From Nocardia brevicatena NBRC 12119 (GTDB lineage: Bacteria; Actinomycetota; Actinomycetes; Mycobacteriales; Mycobacteriaceae), in assembly GCF_000308495.1 (NCBI RefSeq), contig NZ_BAFU01000064.1, positions 1 to 64,000 of the forward strand: a stretch of DNA of 64,000 nucleotides, given 5' to 3'. A program made the translations under genes and the position numbers. The notes under the pieces were generated by a model. It saw nothing but the letters and a program-made list of their open reading frames with translations, was not told where the DNA came from and ran no database searches. Shown here piece after piece: positions 24,739 to 34,138 of the stretch. How positions within the stretch are numbered: position 1 is the first letter of the stretch; each line of letters begins with the position of its first letter.

Positions 24739-25869
24739 ATGCCGGACAACCCCGCCCCCACCGATCGCCGCCGGCTCACCACCGGCGGACGTGATCTGCA
24801 CACCCTCGCCGAGGACCTCGCGCAATGGTTGGGTATCCGGGTCGGTGCCGACCGGAAGCCGGAGATCAGCGCGCTGTCACGGCCGCGGGCGGGAGGGATG
24901 TCGAGTTCGTCGGTGCTGTTCGAGGCGCAGTGGACCGTGGACGGAGTGGCCGACAGCGGTTCGTTCGTGGTACGGATGGCGCCGGACGCCGACGCCTTCC
25001 CGGTTTTCGAAACCTACGACCTGGAGCTGCAATACACGGTGATGTCCGGTGTCGCGGCGACCACCGATGTGCCGATCCCGCCGCTGCGCTGGCTGGAAAC
25101 CGACGAGAAAACGCTCGGTGTGCCGTTTTTCGTGATGGACCGGGTGGAGGGGCAGGTGCCGGGCGACAACCCGCCGTATGTGTTCGCCGGGTGGCTCCAC
25201 GACGCGACCGTCGCGGAACGGGCCCGGCTCACCGAGGCCACGGTGGATATGTTGGCCCGGATTCACGCCATCCCCGAGCCCGCGCAGCGGTTTCCGGTGT
25301 TGGACGGGCCGGGTTCGACGTTGCGTCGGCATCTTGATGCGCAACGACGCTGGTATCAATGGGCGCTCGTCGACGAGGGCTACGAGATCCCACTGATCGA
25401 GCGAGCCTTCGAATGGCTGGAGCGCAACTTCCCCGACGATCCCGGTCCGGACGTGTTGAGCTGGGGTGATTCTCGCCCGGGCAATATCATCTACCGTGAT
25501 TTCACCCCGGTCGCAGTCCTGGACTGGGAGATGGCGGCCCTGGGTCCACGCGAACTGGATCTGGCGTGGATGATCTTCCTGCACCGCTTCTTCCAGGACA
25601 TCGCGCTCCGGTTCCGCCTGCCCGGCCTGCCCGATTTCATGCGCCGCTCCGACGTGGTCGCGCGCTACGAGCGCAGCAGTGGCCACACGGTTCGCGACCT
25701 CGACTTCCACCTCGTGTACGCCGCGCTGCGGCATGCCATCGTGATCGCCCGGATGAAGCTGCGGATGATCGGCATGGGCGAGGACACCGCCCCGGACGAT
25801 CCGGACGACTACGTCATGCACCGAGCGTGTTTGGAAAAGCTGCTCGCCGGAACCTACGAATGGGATTGA
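24739..25869 (+). CDS. Phosphotransferase family protein (APH/ACAD10-like)
   Basis: A 376-residue kinase-fold protein. ATG 24739 has GGAGGG nine bases upstream; the ATG at 24718 is too early. Conserved parts are SSVLFEAQWTVDG with FVVRMAP (nucleotide strand and Lys-equivalent region), VPFFVMDRVEGQVPGD (hinge), the catalytic loop LSWGDSRPGNIIY and the metal motif AVLDWEMAALGPRELDLAW. The catalytic loop has WGD where aminoglycoside kinases have HGD. Relatives act near acyl-CoA dehydrogenases in lipid or steroid catabolism; the substrate here is unknown. It ends four bases before the next gene, so the pair is one operon. Confidence 0.85.
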   Translation: MPDNPAPTDRRRLTTGGRDLHTLAEDLAQWLGIRVGADRKPEISALSRPRAGGMSSSSVLFEAQWTVDGVADSGSFVVRMAPDADAFPVFETYDLELQYTVMSGVAATTDVPIPPLRWLETDEKTLGVPFFVMDRVEGQVPGDNPPYVFAGWLHDATVAERARLTEATVDMLARIHAIPEPAQRFPVLDGPGSTLRRHLDAQRRWYQWALVDEGYEIPLIERAFEWLERNFPDDPGPDVLSWGDSRPGNIIYRDFTPVAVLDWEMAALGPRELDLAWMIFLHRFFQDIALRFRLPGLPDFMRRSDVVARYERSSGHTVRDLDFHLVYAALRHAIVIARMKLRMIGMGEDTAPDDPDDYVMHRACLEKLLAGTYEWD

Positions 25870-25873
25870 CGCC

Positions 25874-27004
25874 ATGACCGACCCCCTCGCCCGCACCCCG
25901 GGCCCGGCACCCGGTCCACTGGACGAGTTCCCCATCCACCAGGCACCCCTGCCGATCTCCCGTTCGGTGAGCAGCGACCGGAACTTCTACGACCGCAGCT
26001 ATTTCAACGCCCACGACCGAGCGGGTGGGACCATGCTGGTCACCGGCTTCGGCGTGTACCCGAACCTCGGGGTGGTGGACGGTTACGCCGCGATTCGCCG
26101 CGGCGACGAGGTGCGCACGGTGCGGTTCTCCGACGCGCTCGGCGACCGGAACTTCGATATGAGCGTCGGGGGATACCGGATCGAGGTGGTGGACCCCCTG
26201 CGCCGGGTGCGGGTGATCTGCGAGCACGACGAACTCGCCTTCGATATGACCTGGACGGGCGCGTTCCCGGCGGTGCAGGAACAACCGCATCTGGTACTCA
26301 GCGGTAACCGGCCGATCATCGAAGCGTCCCGTTTCGCGCAGGTGGGCTCCTGGGCCGGCGCCCTGCACATCGATGGCCGCGACATCACCGTCGATCCCTC
26401 GGTGTGGACCGGTACGCGGGACCGTTCCTGGGGTATACGCCCCCTCGGCGAGGCCGAACCACCCGGGCGTACGGCCGACGAACCGTCCGGTGGGTTCTGG
26501 TGGCTGTATGTTCCATTGCGTTTCGACGATTTCGCCGTTGTGGTGATCGTGCAGGAGGAACCCGACGGACACCGCATCCTCAACGACGCGGTGCGGGTGT
26601 GGCCGGACGGTCGGGTGGAGCAACTCGGCTGGCCGCGTATCACCTTCGACTATCTGCCCGGCACCCGGCATCCGCGGGGTGCGCGGATGGAGCTCACCGC
26701 CTCCGACGGGAAACCACTGGATATCGAGATCCGCACACTCACCGGTATCCCGCTGCATGTGGGCTGCGGTTACGGCGGCGATCCGGACTGGCAGCACGGG
26801 CAGTGGAAGGGACGGAACTGGTCGTCGTCGAGCCGCTACGACCTCACCGACCCCACCGTCGCCGCCCGCGTCCCCTACGGCGTCACCGACCATGTGGCGC
26901 ACGCCTGCTGTGGTGACGCCGTGGGCTGGGGGCTATTCGAACACGCCAGCGTCGGACGACACGATCCGACGGGTTTCACGGATTGGTCCTCTGTGGCGCC
27001 GTAG
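25874..27004 (+). CDS. Conserved protein of the phosphotransferase-linked beta-sheet family
   Basis: A 376-residue soluble protein, mostly beta-strand, resembling the lipocalin-like/hydroxyneurosporene-synthase-type sheets known from mycobacterial proteins of unknown function (DUF7064/7065-like; assignment tentative). Notable parts are FYDRSYFNAHD, GTMLVTGFGVYPNLGVVDGY, SWGIRPLGE, and a C-terminal WGLFEHASVGRHDPTGF. Trp and Asp/His are frequent. There is no signal peptide or membrane segment. The ATG is four bases after the phosphotransferase stop. Pairing with that kinase suggests both act on one metabolite, but no reaction can be named. Confidence 0.7.
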   Translation: MTDPLARTPGPAPGPLDEFPIHQAPLPISRSVSSDRNFYDRSYFNAHDRAGGTMLVTGFGVYPNLGVVDGYAAIRRGDEVRTVRFSDALGDRNFDMSVGGYRIEVVDPLRRVRVICEHDELAFDMTWTGAFPAVQEQPHLVLSGNRPIIEASRFAQVGSWAGALHIDGRDITVDPSVWTGTRDRSWGIRPLGEAEPPGRTADEPSGGFWWLYVPLRFDDFAVVVIVQEEPDGHRILNDAVRVWPDGRVEQLGWPRITFDYLPGTRHPRGARMELTASDGKPLDIEIRTLTGIPLHVGCGYGGDPDWQHGQWKGRNWSSSSRYDLTDPTVAARVPYGVTDHVAHACCGDAVGWGLFEHASVGRHDPTGFTDWSSVAP

Positions 27005-27020
27005 CGTTTTCGGATTGGCG

Positions 27021-27371
27021 CTATCCCTCGGGGTAGAAGACGAACAGCACGCAGCCGGTCGCGGTCTGCGGCACGTGCCAGGAGCCGGCCGGGGCGTGGA
27101 TGAACGAACCGGTCGGGTAGTCGCGGACGCCGTCGTTGAAGGTGCCGGAGACGACGAACACCTCCTCCGGTCCGGGGCTGTGCACGTCGACACCTTCCCT
27201 ACGGCTCCCGGCCGCCATTTCCAGGACATGCGCGCTCGCCCCGCGGGAACCGGACCAGAGCGACCGCAGGTGAATACCGGGAAAGAGTTCCCGTACCGGG
27301 GCGTCGGCCACCGTCGACCAGGTGTAGCCGGGCATATCCGGTCCGTTTTCGGGGCGGGGGGTTTCGGTCAT
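27021..27371 (-). CDS. Cupin domain protein
   Basis: A 116-residue single cupin barrel of the ChrR-like type. Motif 1 region is VDVHSPGPEEVFVVSGTFND, with His, Glu and Glu in near-canonical positions. Motif 2 is PTGSFIHAPAGSWHVP, with the metal-ligand His. Small cupins of this kind act as metal-dependent oxygenases, isomerases or sensors; the role is undetermined. It is divergent from the GlxA-type regulator with 71 bases between starts, so shared regulation is likely. Confidence 0.85.
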   Translation of the reverse strand: MTETPRPENGPDMPGYTWSTVADAPVRELFPGIHLRSLWSGSRGASAHVLEMAAGSRREGVDVHSPGPEEVFVVSGTFNDGVRDYPTGSFIHAPAGSWHVPQTATGCVLFVFYPEG

Positions 27372-27408
27372 ACGGCCAAGGGTGCCGGCGGCACCGGCAG
27401 GCTCCCAG

Positions 27409-27422
27409 TGTCTCGAAAGACA
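27409..27422. promoter_or_regulatory. Inverted repeat between the cupin and GlxA-type genes
   Basis: TGTCT-CGAA-AGACA lies 20 bases before the regulator ATG in a 71-base divergent gap. It could be an operator for the regulator; its size is modest, so chance cannot be excluded. Confidence 0.35.
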
Positions 27423-27442
27423 TTATTCGGTACTTTCTTGCC

Positions 27443-28429
27443 ATGGCCGACTTTTCCGCCATGGCCGATCCGCACGTGTCCGAGGGTCGGCATCAGGTTG
27501 CCGTCCTGGTGAAACCGCCGCAGGCGCCCTTCGAACTGGGCTGTGCCGTGGAGGTTTTCGGCACACCGCGCACGGGACTGCCCTCCCACTACGACCTCCG
27601 GGTGTGCACGGAGCGTCCCGGCGAGGTCGCGACCACGGCCGGCTACGGGATGCTGGTCCCGGACGGGTTATCGATGCTCGACACCGCGGATACGGTCTTG
27701 ATCCCCGGCTGGCTGCCGGTCGACGCACCACTGGCCCCCGCGGTCCGGCATGCCTTGCTCCGGGCGCACGAACGCGGGGCGCGGCTGGTCTCGATCTGCA
27801 CGGGCGCCTTCGCCTTGGCCCAGACCGGTTTGCTCGATGATCGGATCGCGACCACGCACTGGGGGCGCACGGCAGAACTGTGTCGGCGCTTCCCGCGGAT
27901 ACGGGTCGATCCCGACGTGCTGTACGTCGACCACGGCGATATCGCGACCAGCGCCGGGGCGGGCGCCGGAATCGACCTGTGCCTACACCTGGTGCGCACC
28001 GACCACGGCGCCGCATACGCCGCACGACTGGCCCGGTACATGGTCATGCCGCCGCACCGCGAAGGCGGCCAGGCACAGTATGTACCGACGCCCACCGCAC
28101 CGACCGGCGGCGATTCCCTTGCCGCGCTGCTGCACTGGGTCCTCGGCCGCCTGGACCGGCCTATCGGCCTATCCGATATGGCCGCCGAGGCCGGGCTCTC
28201 CCCGCGCACCCTGGCCCGCAGATTCGACGAGCAATTGGGCATCGCCCCTGGGCGCTGGCTGCTCATCCAGCGTGTCACCGCCGCCCGCGCCCTGCTGGAG
28301 GAGACCGACCTGCCGATCGAATCCATAGCCGCCCGGGTCGGCCTCGGCTCGGCGACCAATCTGCGCCGCCGATTCCACACTGTTGTCGGTACCACCCCGG
28401 CCGCCTACCGCCGCACGTTCCGCGGTTGA
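27443..28429 (+). CDS. GlxA family transcriptional regulator (DJ-1/PfpI + AraC)
   Basis: A 328-residue regulator. The N-terminal class I glutamine-amidotransferase-like (DJ-1/PfpI) domain (about 18-190) keeps the nucleophile-elbow sequence ICTGAFALAQTGLLD. The C-terminal AraC-type DNA-binding domain (about 225-325) has two helix-turn-helix units (LSDMAAEAGLSPRTLARRFDEQLG and IESIAARVGLGSATNLRRRFH). The middle DHGAAYAARLARYMVMPPHR is a family hallmark. Relatives control amine, betaine or aldehyde-related catabolism. The divergent cupin gene is the most likely target. Confidence 0.9.
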   Translation: MADFSAMADPHVSEGRHQVAVLVKPPQAPFELGCAVEVFGTPRTGLPSHYDLRVCTERPGEVATTAGYGMLVPDGLSMLDTADTVLIPGWLPVDAPLAPAVRHALLRAHERGARLVSICTGAFALAQTGLLDDRIATTHWGRTAELCRRFPRIRVDPDVLYVDHGDIATSAGAGAGIDLCLHLVRTDHGAAYAARLARYMVMPPHREGGQAQYVPTPTAPTGGDSLAALLHWVLGRLDRPIGLSDMAAEAGLSPRTLARRFDEQLGIAPGRWLLIQRVTAARALLEETDLPIESIAARVGLGSATNLRRRFHTVVGTTPAAYRRTFRG

Positions 28430-28811
28430 CTCCACCGACCGTCGTCTCCGGCCGATTCGCCGATGGAGTGACGGCACTCGCGACGGATCGTCGGCCGACG
28501 ATCGATCCCGGTGCGCGGCGGCGATCTTGTGATCGGTGACCGAGGAGGACGCGCCGGATACGCTCGACACGATGATGACCACGCCGCGGCCCGAATGACC
28601 ACGCTACCGCCGTCGGGTGCCGGCGAGTCGGTACCGATCGCCGCGGCCCGCCGACCAACAGCCGTCCCCGCACCGTGGTCGTGGGCATGTGCACGGTGCC
28701 GAACGCCGGCGCAGCGGCCACGGCGGCCTTGCGTTGCGCGATATCACCCCGTGCCCGCCGATCGGGTCGTCGGCCCCGGGTGGTGTCCGAAGAACAGCTG
28801 TCGCGGCGCGC
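28430..28811. other. 382-base stretch without a convincing gene
   Basis: It lies between the convergent GlxA-type gene and the cobE-like gene. It is GC-rich with short open frames only. Weak, frame-shifting resemblance to the N-terminus of precorrin methyltransferases was noticed on the minus strand but is not strong enough to call. No clear terminator hairpin was seen. Confidence 0.4.
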
Positions 28812-29186
28812 TCAGGGGGCGATCGCCGCGGCGATGACGATTCCGTCGACCGTGCGCCGGGGTAGGAACAGGTCGCCGCCGCCTGCCAGAAGGGCCGCCG
28901 CCTCGGCGACGCCGGGGATGCCGAGCGCGGCGGCCGTTCGTGGAGACGGGTTCGGCACCGCCACCCCGGCGAGCGCGTCGGCGGAGTAGAAGCGGATCGG
29001 AATACCGAGTGCGGCCGCGGCGGCGCGCGGACCGGGCTCGCCGGCGCGGCGGTCGATCGTCGCCAGGCAAGCGATGCGTCGCCGGGGCAAAACCTCGGCC
29101 AGCGCCGCGAGGATACGTTCCGGCGCCGTATTCGGGCGCAGACCCAGACCTACCGCCAACGCGTTCGGTGGCGCCGGGGCGGGCAT
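28812..29186 (-). CDS. CobE/CbiG C-terminal domain protein (cobalamin biosynthesis)
   Basis: A 124-residue stand-alone version of the CbiG C-terminal/CobE domain. The start ALAVGLGLRPNTAPERILAAL, the IACLATIDRRAGEPG segment and the IRFYSADALAGVAVPNPSPR block with GIPGVAEAAALLAGG are the family landmarks. CobE is needed in aerobic corrin-ring synthesis, but its reaction is not settled. ATG 29186 is preferred; it lies 31 bases after the cobB stop, so it is the last gene of the leftward GNAT-chelatase-cobO-cobB-cobE operon. M. tuberculosis lacks this gene at the same spot. Confidence 0.82.
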   Translation of the reverse strand: MPAPAPPNALAVGLGLRPNTAPERILAALAEVLPRRRIACLATIDRRAGEPGPRAAAAALGIPIRFYSADALAGVAVPNPSPRTAAALGIPGVAEAAALLAGGGDLFLPRRTVDGIVIAAAIAP

Positions 29187-29217
29187 ATCACCGGAGGCGA
29201 ACCGGGCGCCCGGACGG

Positions 29218-30690
29218 TCAGATCGTGACACGGCGGCGGGCGTAGGCCGCGGCGGCGGCGACGAAACGGTACACCGCCGCCGGATACCCGGCCGGATGGG
29301 TGTGCAGGTAGGAGGCATGCACCTGCCCGACCAGGGCACCTTCCCGGATCCGCTCCCCCGCCGCCCGCCAACCCCAGACCGACGGGCGGGTACCGCGGTC
29401 CCGCAGGCGGGTGCGGTGGAATTCGTGGCCGCGAACCCGTTCACCGGCCCGCCACAGCGGCGAATCCACCAGGGCCACCGCATCACGGTAGCCGAGGGTC
29501 AGGCGGGGACCGAATTCCGCGGCCGCGTCGATCACTCCGGCCATCGGGTGACCGTCCAGGGACCCGGTCAGATACAGCAGGCCCGCGCATTCGGCATGGA
29601 TCGGCAGGCCGCGACGTGCCTGCTCGGCCACCGCGAAGCGCAGCGCGGTGTTGGCTGCCAGGACTGCCGCGTGTACCTCGGGGAAGCCGCCGGGCAGGAC
29701 CAGCCCGGCGGTCCCGGCGGGCAGAGTGTCGTGCAGCGGATCGAAGACAACCACCTGCGCGCCCGCGGCGACGAGTAGTTCACGGTGCTCGGCGTAGCCG
29801 AAGGTGAAGGCCGGACCGCCGGCCACGGCGACCAGCGGCGCGATATCCGATACGGACGTCGACGGCCGCGGCGCGGAGTGGAGCGCCGCCGAAGCGGACG
29901 GCGACGATCCGACCGCTGCCCGATCCGCGACCCGGCCGGCCTCCAGTTCGCGGGCGGCATCCCAACTCGGGCCCACCGCGGTCGGGGCGGCCAGAGCCGC
30001 GACAGCGGACAGGTCGATATGCTCGGCGGCCAAGGCCGTCATGGCCTCGACCGCGGTGGTGGCGGCGACGCCGTGTTCGACGGCGGGGACAAGGCCCAGG
30101 TGCCGGGACGGCACCTCGAGTTCGGCCAGCCGGGGCAGAGCGCCCAGGACCGGCAGGCCGACCCGGTCGCAGGCGGCGCGCAACACCTGTTCGTGGCGAA
30201 CGCTACCGACCCGGTTCAGGATGACGCCGCCGAGGCGGACCGCCGTATCGAAGGTGGCGAAACCGTGCAGGAGCGCGGCGAGACTCTGGCTGTGGCCGCG
30301 CGCATCCACCACGAGCACCACCGGAAGGCCGAGCAGGGCGGCGACCTGGGCTGTCGACCCCTCGGCGACCGGGCCATGGAACTGTTCGTCGATCCGCCCG
30401 TCGAACAGTCCCATAACACCCTCGACCACCGCGAGATCACAGTCGTGGCACCCGTGCCGGTACAGTGGCGCGATTCGGTCCACGCCGACCAACACCGGGT
30501 CCAGATTGCGGCCGGGACGGCCGGCGGCGAGCCCGTGATAGCCGGGATCGATATAGTCCGGGCCCACCTTGAACGGCGCCACCCGATACCCTGCCCGGCG
30601 CAGCGCGCCCACCAGTCCGGTGGAGACGGTCGTCTTCCCGCTGCCCGACGCGGGCGCCGCGATCACCACCCCCCGCGCGGGCGAATTCAC
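29218..30690 (-). CDS. cobB: Cobyrinate a,c-diamide synthase
   Basis: A 490-residue ATP-dependent amidotransferase that uses glutamine to amidate side chains a and c of (hydrogeno)cobyrinic acid. The N-terminal synthetase domain has the P-loop APASGSGKTT (12-21), VGPDYIDPGYH and VEGVMGLFDG. The C-terminal class I glutaminase domain has GLVLPGGFPEVHA and the nucleophile Cys in HAECAGLLYL, with GHEFHRTRL and a catalytic His downstream. An Ala/Ser-rich linker (about 260-290) joins the halves. It corresponds to Rv2848c and lies 37 bases downstream of cobO. Confidence 0.95.
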   Translation of the reverse strand: MNSPARGVVIAAPASGSGKTTVSTGLVGALRRAGYRVAPFKVGPDYIDPGYHGLAAGRPGRNLDPVLVGVDRIAPLYRHGCHDCDLAVVEGVMGLFDGRIDEQFHGPVAEGSTAQVAALLGLPVVLVVDARGHSQSLAALLHGFATFDTAVRLGGVILNRVGSVRHEQVLRAACDRVGLPVLGALPRLAELEVPSRHLGLVPAVEHGVAATTAVEAMTALAAEHIDLSAVAALAAPTAVGPSWDAARELEAGRVADRAAVGSSPSASAALHSAPRPSTSVSDIAPLVAVAGGPAFTFGYAEHRELLVAAGAQVVVFDPLHDTLPAGTAGLVLPGGFPEVHAAVLAANTALRFAVAEQARRGLPIHAECAGLLYLTGSLDGHPMAGVIDAAAEFGPRLTLGYRDAVALVDSPLWRAGERVRGHEFHRTRLRDRGTRPSVWGWRAAGERIREGALVGQVHASYLHTHPAGYPAAVYRFVAAAAAYARRRVTI

Positions 30691-30727
30691 GGCCGCCCCG
30701 CCCCGTCCGGCGCACGGGTGTGGGCGG

Positions 30728-31342
30728 TCACCATTCGATGCCTCGCTGGCCCTTGCGGCCGGCGTCCATGGGGTGGCGGATCTTGGTCATCTCGGTGACC
30801 AGGTCGGCGGCTTCGAGCAGGGTGGCCGGGGCATCACGGCCGGTGACGATCACATGCTGGTTGCCGGGCCGGTTGCGCAGGGTTTCCACGACCTCGTCGA
30901 TATCGACCCACCCCCATTTCATCGGATAGGTGAATTCGTCCAGGACGTAGAACCGGTGCTCCTCGGCGGCGAGCCGGCGGGCGATCTCCCGCCATCCCGC
31001 GAGCGCGGCGGCGGCGTGATCGGTTTCGGTGCCCTGTTTACGGCTCCAGGACCAGCCTTCGCCCATCTTGTGCCACTGCACCGGCCCGCCCGCGCCGGTT
31101 TCCTCGTGCAATCGGCCGAGTACGCGGAAGGCCGCTTCCTCACCGACCTTCCATTTGGCGCTCTTGACGAATTGGAACACCGCGATATCGAAGCCCTGGT
31201 TCCAGGCCCGCAGCGCCATTCCGAAGGCGGCGGTGGATTTACCCTTGCCCGGGCCGGTGTGCACCGCCAGCACCGGCTGGTTTCGCCGCTGTCTGGTGGT
31301 GAGACCGTCGTCGGGGATGGCATCCGGCACCCCTTTGGGCAT
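30728..31342 (-). CDS. cobO: Cob(I)yrinic acid a,c-diamide adenosyltransferase
   Basis: A 204-residue CobA/CobO/BtuR-type enzyme that transfers the 5'-deoxyadenosyl group from ATP to the cobalt of the corrinoid. The P-loop is TGPGKGKSTAAFG (29-41). FQFVKSAKWKVGEE, HKMGEGWSWSRKQG and the FYVLDEFTYPMKWGWVDIDEV block are diagnostic, as is VIVTGRDAP. Start ATG 31342 is followed by a short basic leader. It corresponds to Rv2849c and sits between the chelatase and cobB genes. Confidence 0.95.
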   Translation of the reverse strand: MPKGVPDAIPDDGLTTRQRRNQPVLAVHTGPGKGKSTAAFGMALRAWNQGFDIAVFQFVKSAKWKVGEEAAFRVLGRLHEETGAGGPVQWHKMGEGWSWSRKQGTETDHAAAALAGWREIARRLAAEEHRFYVLDEFTYPMKWGWVDIDEVVETLRNRPGNQHVIVTGRDAPATLLEAADLVTEMTKIRHPMDAGRKGQRGIEW

Positions 31343-31421
31343 CGAAACTCCTTGTCGTCTCCAGCGGCTCGGGTCGCCGGGTCGTCGAATGCGGCGCGGG
31401 CCGCGGGGTCATCGGAAACGG

Positions 31422-33512
31422 TCAGGCCGCCCGGGCCGCGCCCGGTGCGCCGGCCCGAACCACCTCGGCCACCGAGTCACCGGTCAACTCCGCCAGCCGC
31501 ACGGTGACGCCGCGTAGCGTGTGGGCCAGTTCGGCGGCGAGGCCGAGGCGGATCATGCCGCGTTCGCAGTCGACGACGATCGAGGTGAGGTTCTCTCGGG
31601 CAAGCAGCCCGGCGGCGGTACGGGCCCGGGGCAGGGCGTCGCTGCCTCCGGTCGCGCGGCCGTCGGTGAGCAGGACCAGCATGGGGCGACGGTGCGGATC
31701 GCGGACGCGCTCGGCACGCACCACCTCGCGAGCCTTCAGCAATCCCGCCGCGAGGGGGGTCTTGCCACCGGTGCGGATATCGGCGAGCCTGCGGACGGCG
31801 ATATCGACCGACGAGGTCGGCGGCAGGACCAGTTCGGCGTCCGCGCCACGCACGGTGATCACCGCGACCTTGTCACGTCGCTGGTAGGCATCGCGCAGCA
31901 GCGCCACAATGGCATCGGTGACGGCGGCCAGCCGGTCCCGGGCCGCCATCGAGCCGGAGACGTCGACCACGAACACCACCAGATTGCCTTCCCGGCCCTC
32001 GCGATACGCGCCCCGCAGGTCGCCGGGGGCGAAACGCAGCGGTCCGCCACGGCGTCCACGCGCGTACTGGTGTGGGGCGGCGGCGAAAACGGTGCCGAGC
32101 AGGTGCAGTCCCCCCGTGGATTCGGGGGTCGCGCGCACGACACGGCCCTGGCGGGTCCGAGCGCGGGAGCGGCGGCCGGGTGCGCCTTCGCCGATACCGG
32201 GAACCTCCCAGCGCGGCGGCCGGATTCGGGAGCGGGTCGCGTCCGCGGGCAGTTTTGCCCCGGTTTCCCGGGCAGCGGTGTCGGGGCGACCGTCGCCATC
32301 GGTCTCGCTCGGCCGGTTACCCGTTTCCGGAGGCCGGATGTCGCCGTTTCGGGTTCGATCGCCGTCCCGGGTGTGCGGGGGGTCCGCGTCGCGCGGCGTC
32401 TCACCCCCGCCGGGGGAATCCGGTCCACCGTCGGGGTCGTCGTCCCGGTCCGCGCCGCTGTCCGACCGGTCGCCGGTGTCCGCGGCCTGTTCGACCTGCT
32501 CGGCCGCCGACCGCATCGCCTCGTCCAGCTGTTCCTCGCTGATACCCGGCTCGTCGAACGGGTCACGCCGCCGCCGATGCGGCAGGGCGAGTTCGGCGGC
32601 GATCCGCACATCCTCGGCGGTGACGGTATCGCGCCCGCACCACGCCGCGTGCGCGACCGCTGTGCGGGCGACCACCAGGTCGGCCCGCATTCCATCGACC
32701 TCGAACGACGCGCACAGGGCCGCGATCCGACGCAGTTCCGTTTCGTTGAGCGTCACACCGGGCAGCCGGTCGCGCGCGGTGAGGATGCGGTCGGCGATTT
32801 CGGCGTCGGCATCGGCGTAGCGTGCGACGAACCCGGCCGGATCGGCCTCGTACTCGAGCCTGCCGCGTACCACCGCCATCCGCACCTCCACCTCGCGTGA
32901 GGCGGCGACGTCGACCGTGAGACCGAAGCGGTCCAGCAGCTGCGGCCGCAGCTCGCCCTCTTCCGGGTTCATGGTGCCGACGAGGACGAACCGCGCCGGA
33001 TGGGAATGCGAGACGCCGTCGCGTTCGATATGCACTCGGCCCATGGCCGCCGCGTCCAGCAACACGTCCACCAGGTGGTCGTGCAGCAGGTTCACCTCGT
33101 CGACGTAGAGCACACCGTGGTGCGCCGCGGCCAGCAGACCGGGACGGAACGCCTGCTCACCGTCGCGCAGAATGCGTTCCAGGTCGAGCGAGCCGACGAC
33201 CCGGTCCTCGGTGGCGCCCACCGGCAACTCCACCAGTCGGGCCGGACGCGCCCCGGTTTCGTCCACCACCGGTGGCAGCAGCCGCGCCAGCGCACGGACC
33301 ACGGTGGATTTCGCGGTGCCCTTCTCCCCGCGGACCAGCACACCGCCGATACCGGGGTGCACGGCACACAGGATCAGCGCCAGCTGCAGCCGCTGCTGGC
33401 CCACCACCGCCGAGAACGGAAACCCGACATCGTCCCCGCTCGCTGGGCCCCCCGATGCGGAGCGCGTGGAACCACGGGACGGCAGGGCGGTCTCGGCATG
33501 CGACAGTGACAC
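31422..33512 (-). CDS. Magnesium/cobalt chelatase-like protein (ChlI-ChlD fusion)
   Basis: A 696-residue protein joining a ChlI-type AAA+ ATPase and a ChlD-type von Willebrand A domain. Walker A is [15 protein letters not shown] near 61-75, Walker B lies at [20 protein letters not shown] and sensor 1 at [25 protein letters not shown] long acidic Asp/Gly/Pro-rich linker covers about 345-440. The vWA MIDAS DxSxS is [13 protein letters not shown] near 513. Such pairs energise metal insertion; in cob operons it probably serves cobalt insertion with CobN, which is not in this window. Homologue of Rv2850c. Confidence 0.9.
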   Translation of the reverse strand: MSLSHAETALPSRGSTRSASGGPASGDDVGFPFSAVVGQQRLQLALILCAVHPGIGGVLVRGEKGTAKSTVVRALARLLPPVVDETGARPARLVELPVGATEDRVVGSLDLERILRDGEQAFRPGLLAAAHHGVLYVDEVNLLHDHLVDVLLDAAAMGRVHIERDGVSHSHPARFVLVGTMNPEEGELRPQLLDRFGLTVDVAASREVEVRMAVVRGRLEYEADPAGFVARYADADAEIADRILTARDRLPGVTLNETELRRIAALCASFEVDGMRADLVVARTAVAHAAWCGRDTVTAEDVRIAAELALPHRRRRDPFDEPGISEEQLDEAMRSAAEQVEQAADTGDRSDSGADRDDDPDGGPDSPGGGETPRDADPPHTRDGDRTRNGDIRPPETGNRPSETDGDGRPDTAARETGAKLPADATRSRIRPPRWEVPGIGEGAPGRRSRARTRQGRVVRATPESTGGLHLLGTVFAAAPHQYARGRRGGPLRFAPGDLRGAYREGREGNLVVFVVDVSGSMAARDRLAAVTDAIVALLRDAYQRRDKVAVITVRGADAELVLPPTSSVDIAVRRLADIRTGGKTPLAAGLLKAREVVRAERVRDPHRRPMLVLLTDGRATGGSDALPRARTAAGLLARENLTSIVVDCERGMIRLGLAAELAHTLRGVTVRLAELTGDSVAEVVRAGAPGAARAA

Positions 33513-33562
33513 AGCCTCACTCTAGGGCGTCCCGGACAGCGCGCCGGAACGCCCCGCCTCCC

Positions 33563-34012
33563 TCAGCCCTTGCGCATGGGCACGTGGGGTACACCGCCCT
33601 CGTCGAATTCCTCGCCGTCGATCTCGAAACCGTGCCTGGTGTACAGATCGATCAGGTAGGTCTGCGCATTGATCCGCACGGTATGCGGCCCGGCCTCGGC
33701 GAGCGCGGCCTGCAGCAGGCGGGTGGTGTAGCCGTGGCCGCGGGCCGGAACGGCGGTGCACAGGTGGCCGATGCGGAAGGTCTTCACCCCGTCGTCGTGC
33801 TCTTCCCACAGCCGCACGGTGGCGATGATCTCACCCTCGTCGTCGAGCCAGAAATGCCTGGTCTCCGGCAGCAGGTCCAGCCCGTCCAGCTCCGGGTACG
33901 GACTTTTCTGCTCCACCACGAAAATTTCGACACGAAGCTTCAGCAGCTGGTACAGGGTCGCGGTGTCGAGATCCTGCGCCCACGACCGTCGGAGTTGAAC
34001 CGTTGACATCAT
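33563..34012 (-). CDS. GNAT family N-acetyltransferase (ElaA-like)
   Basis: A 149-residue acetyltransferase of the ElaA subgroup. The N-terminus (LDTATLYQLLKLRVEIFVVEQ) and the LDGLDLLPETRHFWL segment are subgroup markers. The acetyl-CoA pyrophosphate loop is AVPARGHGYTTRLLQAAL and the C-terminal YTRHGFEIDGEEFDEGGVPH completes the fold. The natural acceptor is unknown. It lies 50 bases upstream of the chelatase gene and corresponds to Rv2851c, so it may be cotranscribed with the cob genes. Confidence 0.9.
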   Translation of the reverse strand: MMSTVQLRRSWAQDLDTATLYQLLKLRVEIFVVEQKSPYPELDGLDLLPETRHFWLDDEGEIIATVRLWEEHDDGVKTFRIGHLCTAVPARGHGYTTRLLQAALAEAGPHTVRINAQTYLIDLYTRHGFEIDGEEFDEGGVPHVPMRKG

Positions 34013-34138
34013 CGCGCCTTGCTATCACACTCGAGGCCCGTTTCAGAAGTTTTCGGGGCAAGGTGCGGGTTTCGTCACCGAATATCGCCTCTCACCGAGA
34101 TCGGAGCGGCCCCGCGTGGTAAGGGGGGCGTCCGGTTG

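Noticed and set aside
28430-28811. Degenerate precorrin methyltransferase (CobI/CobJ) N-terminus on the minus strand
   Set aside because: Fragments such as GRLLVG and a GRGD-type loop appear only across several frames and without a continuous alignment; too weak to call.
34013-34138. Cobalamin riboswitch upstream of the GNAT-chelatase-cob operon
   Set aside because: No B12-box sequence or fitting stem arrangement was found there or upstream of cobQ or cysG.
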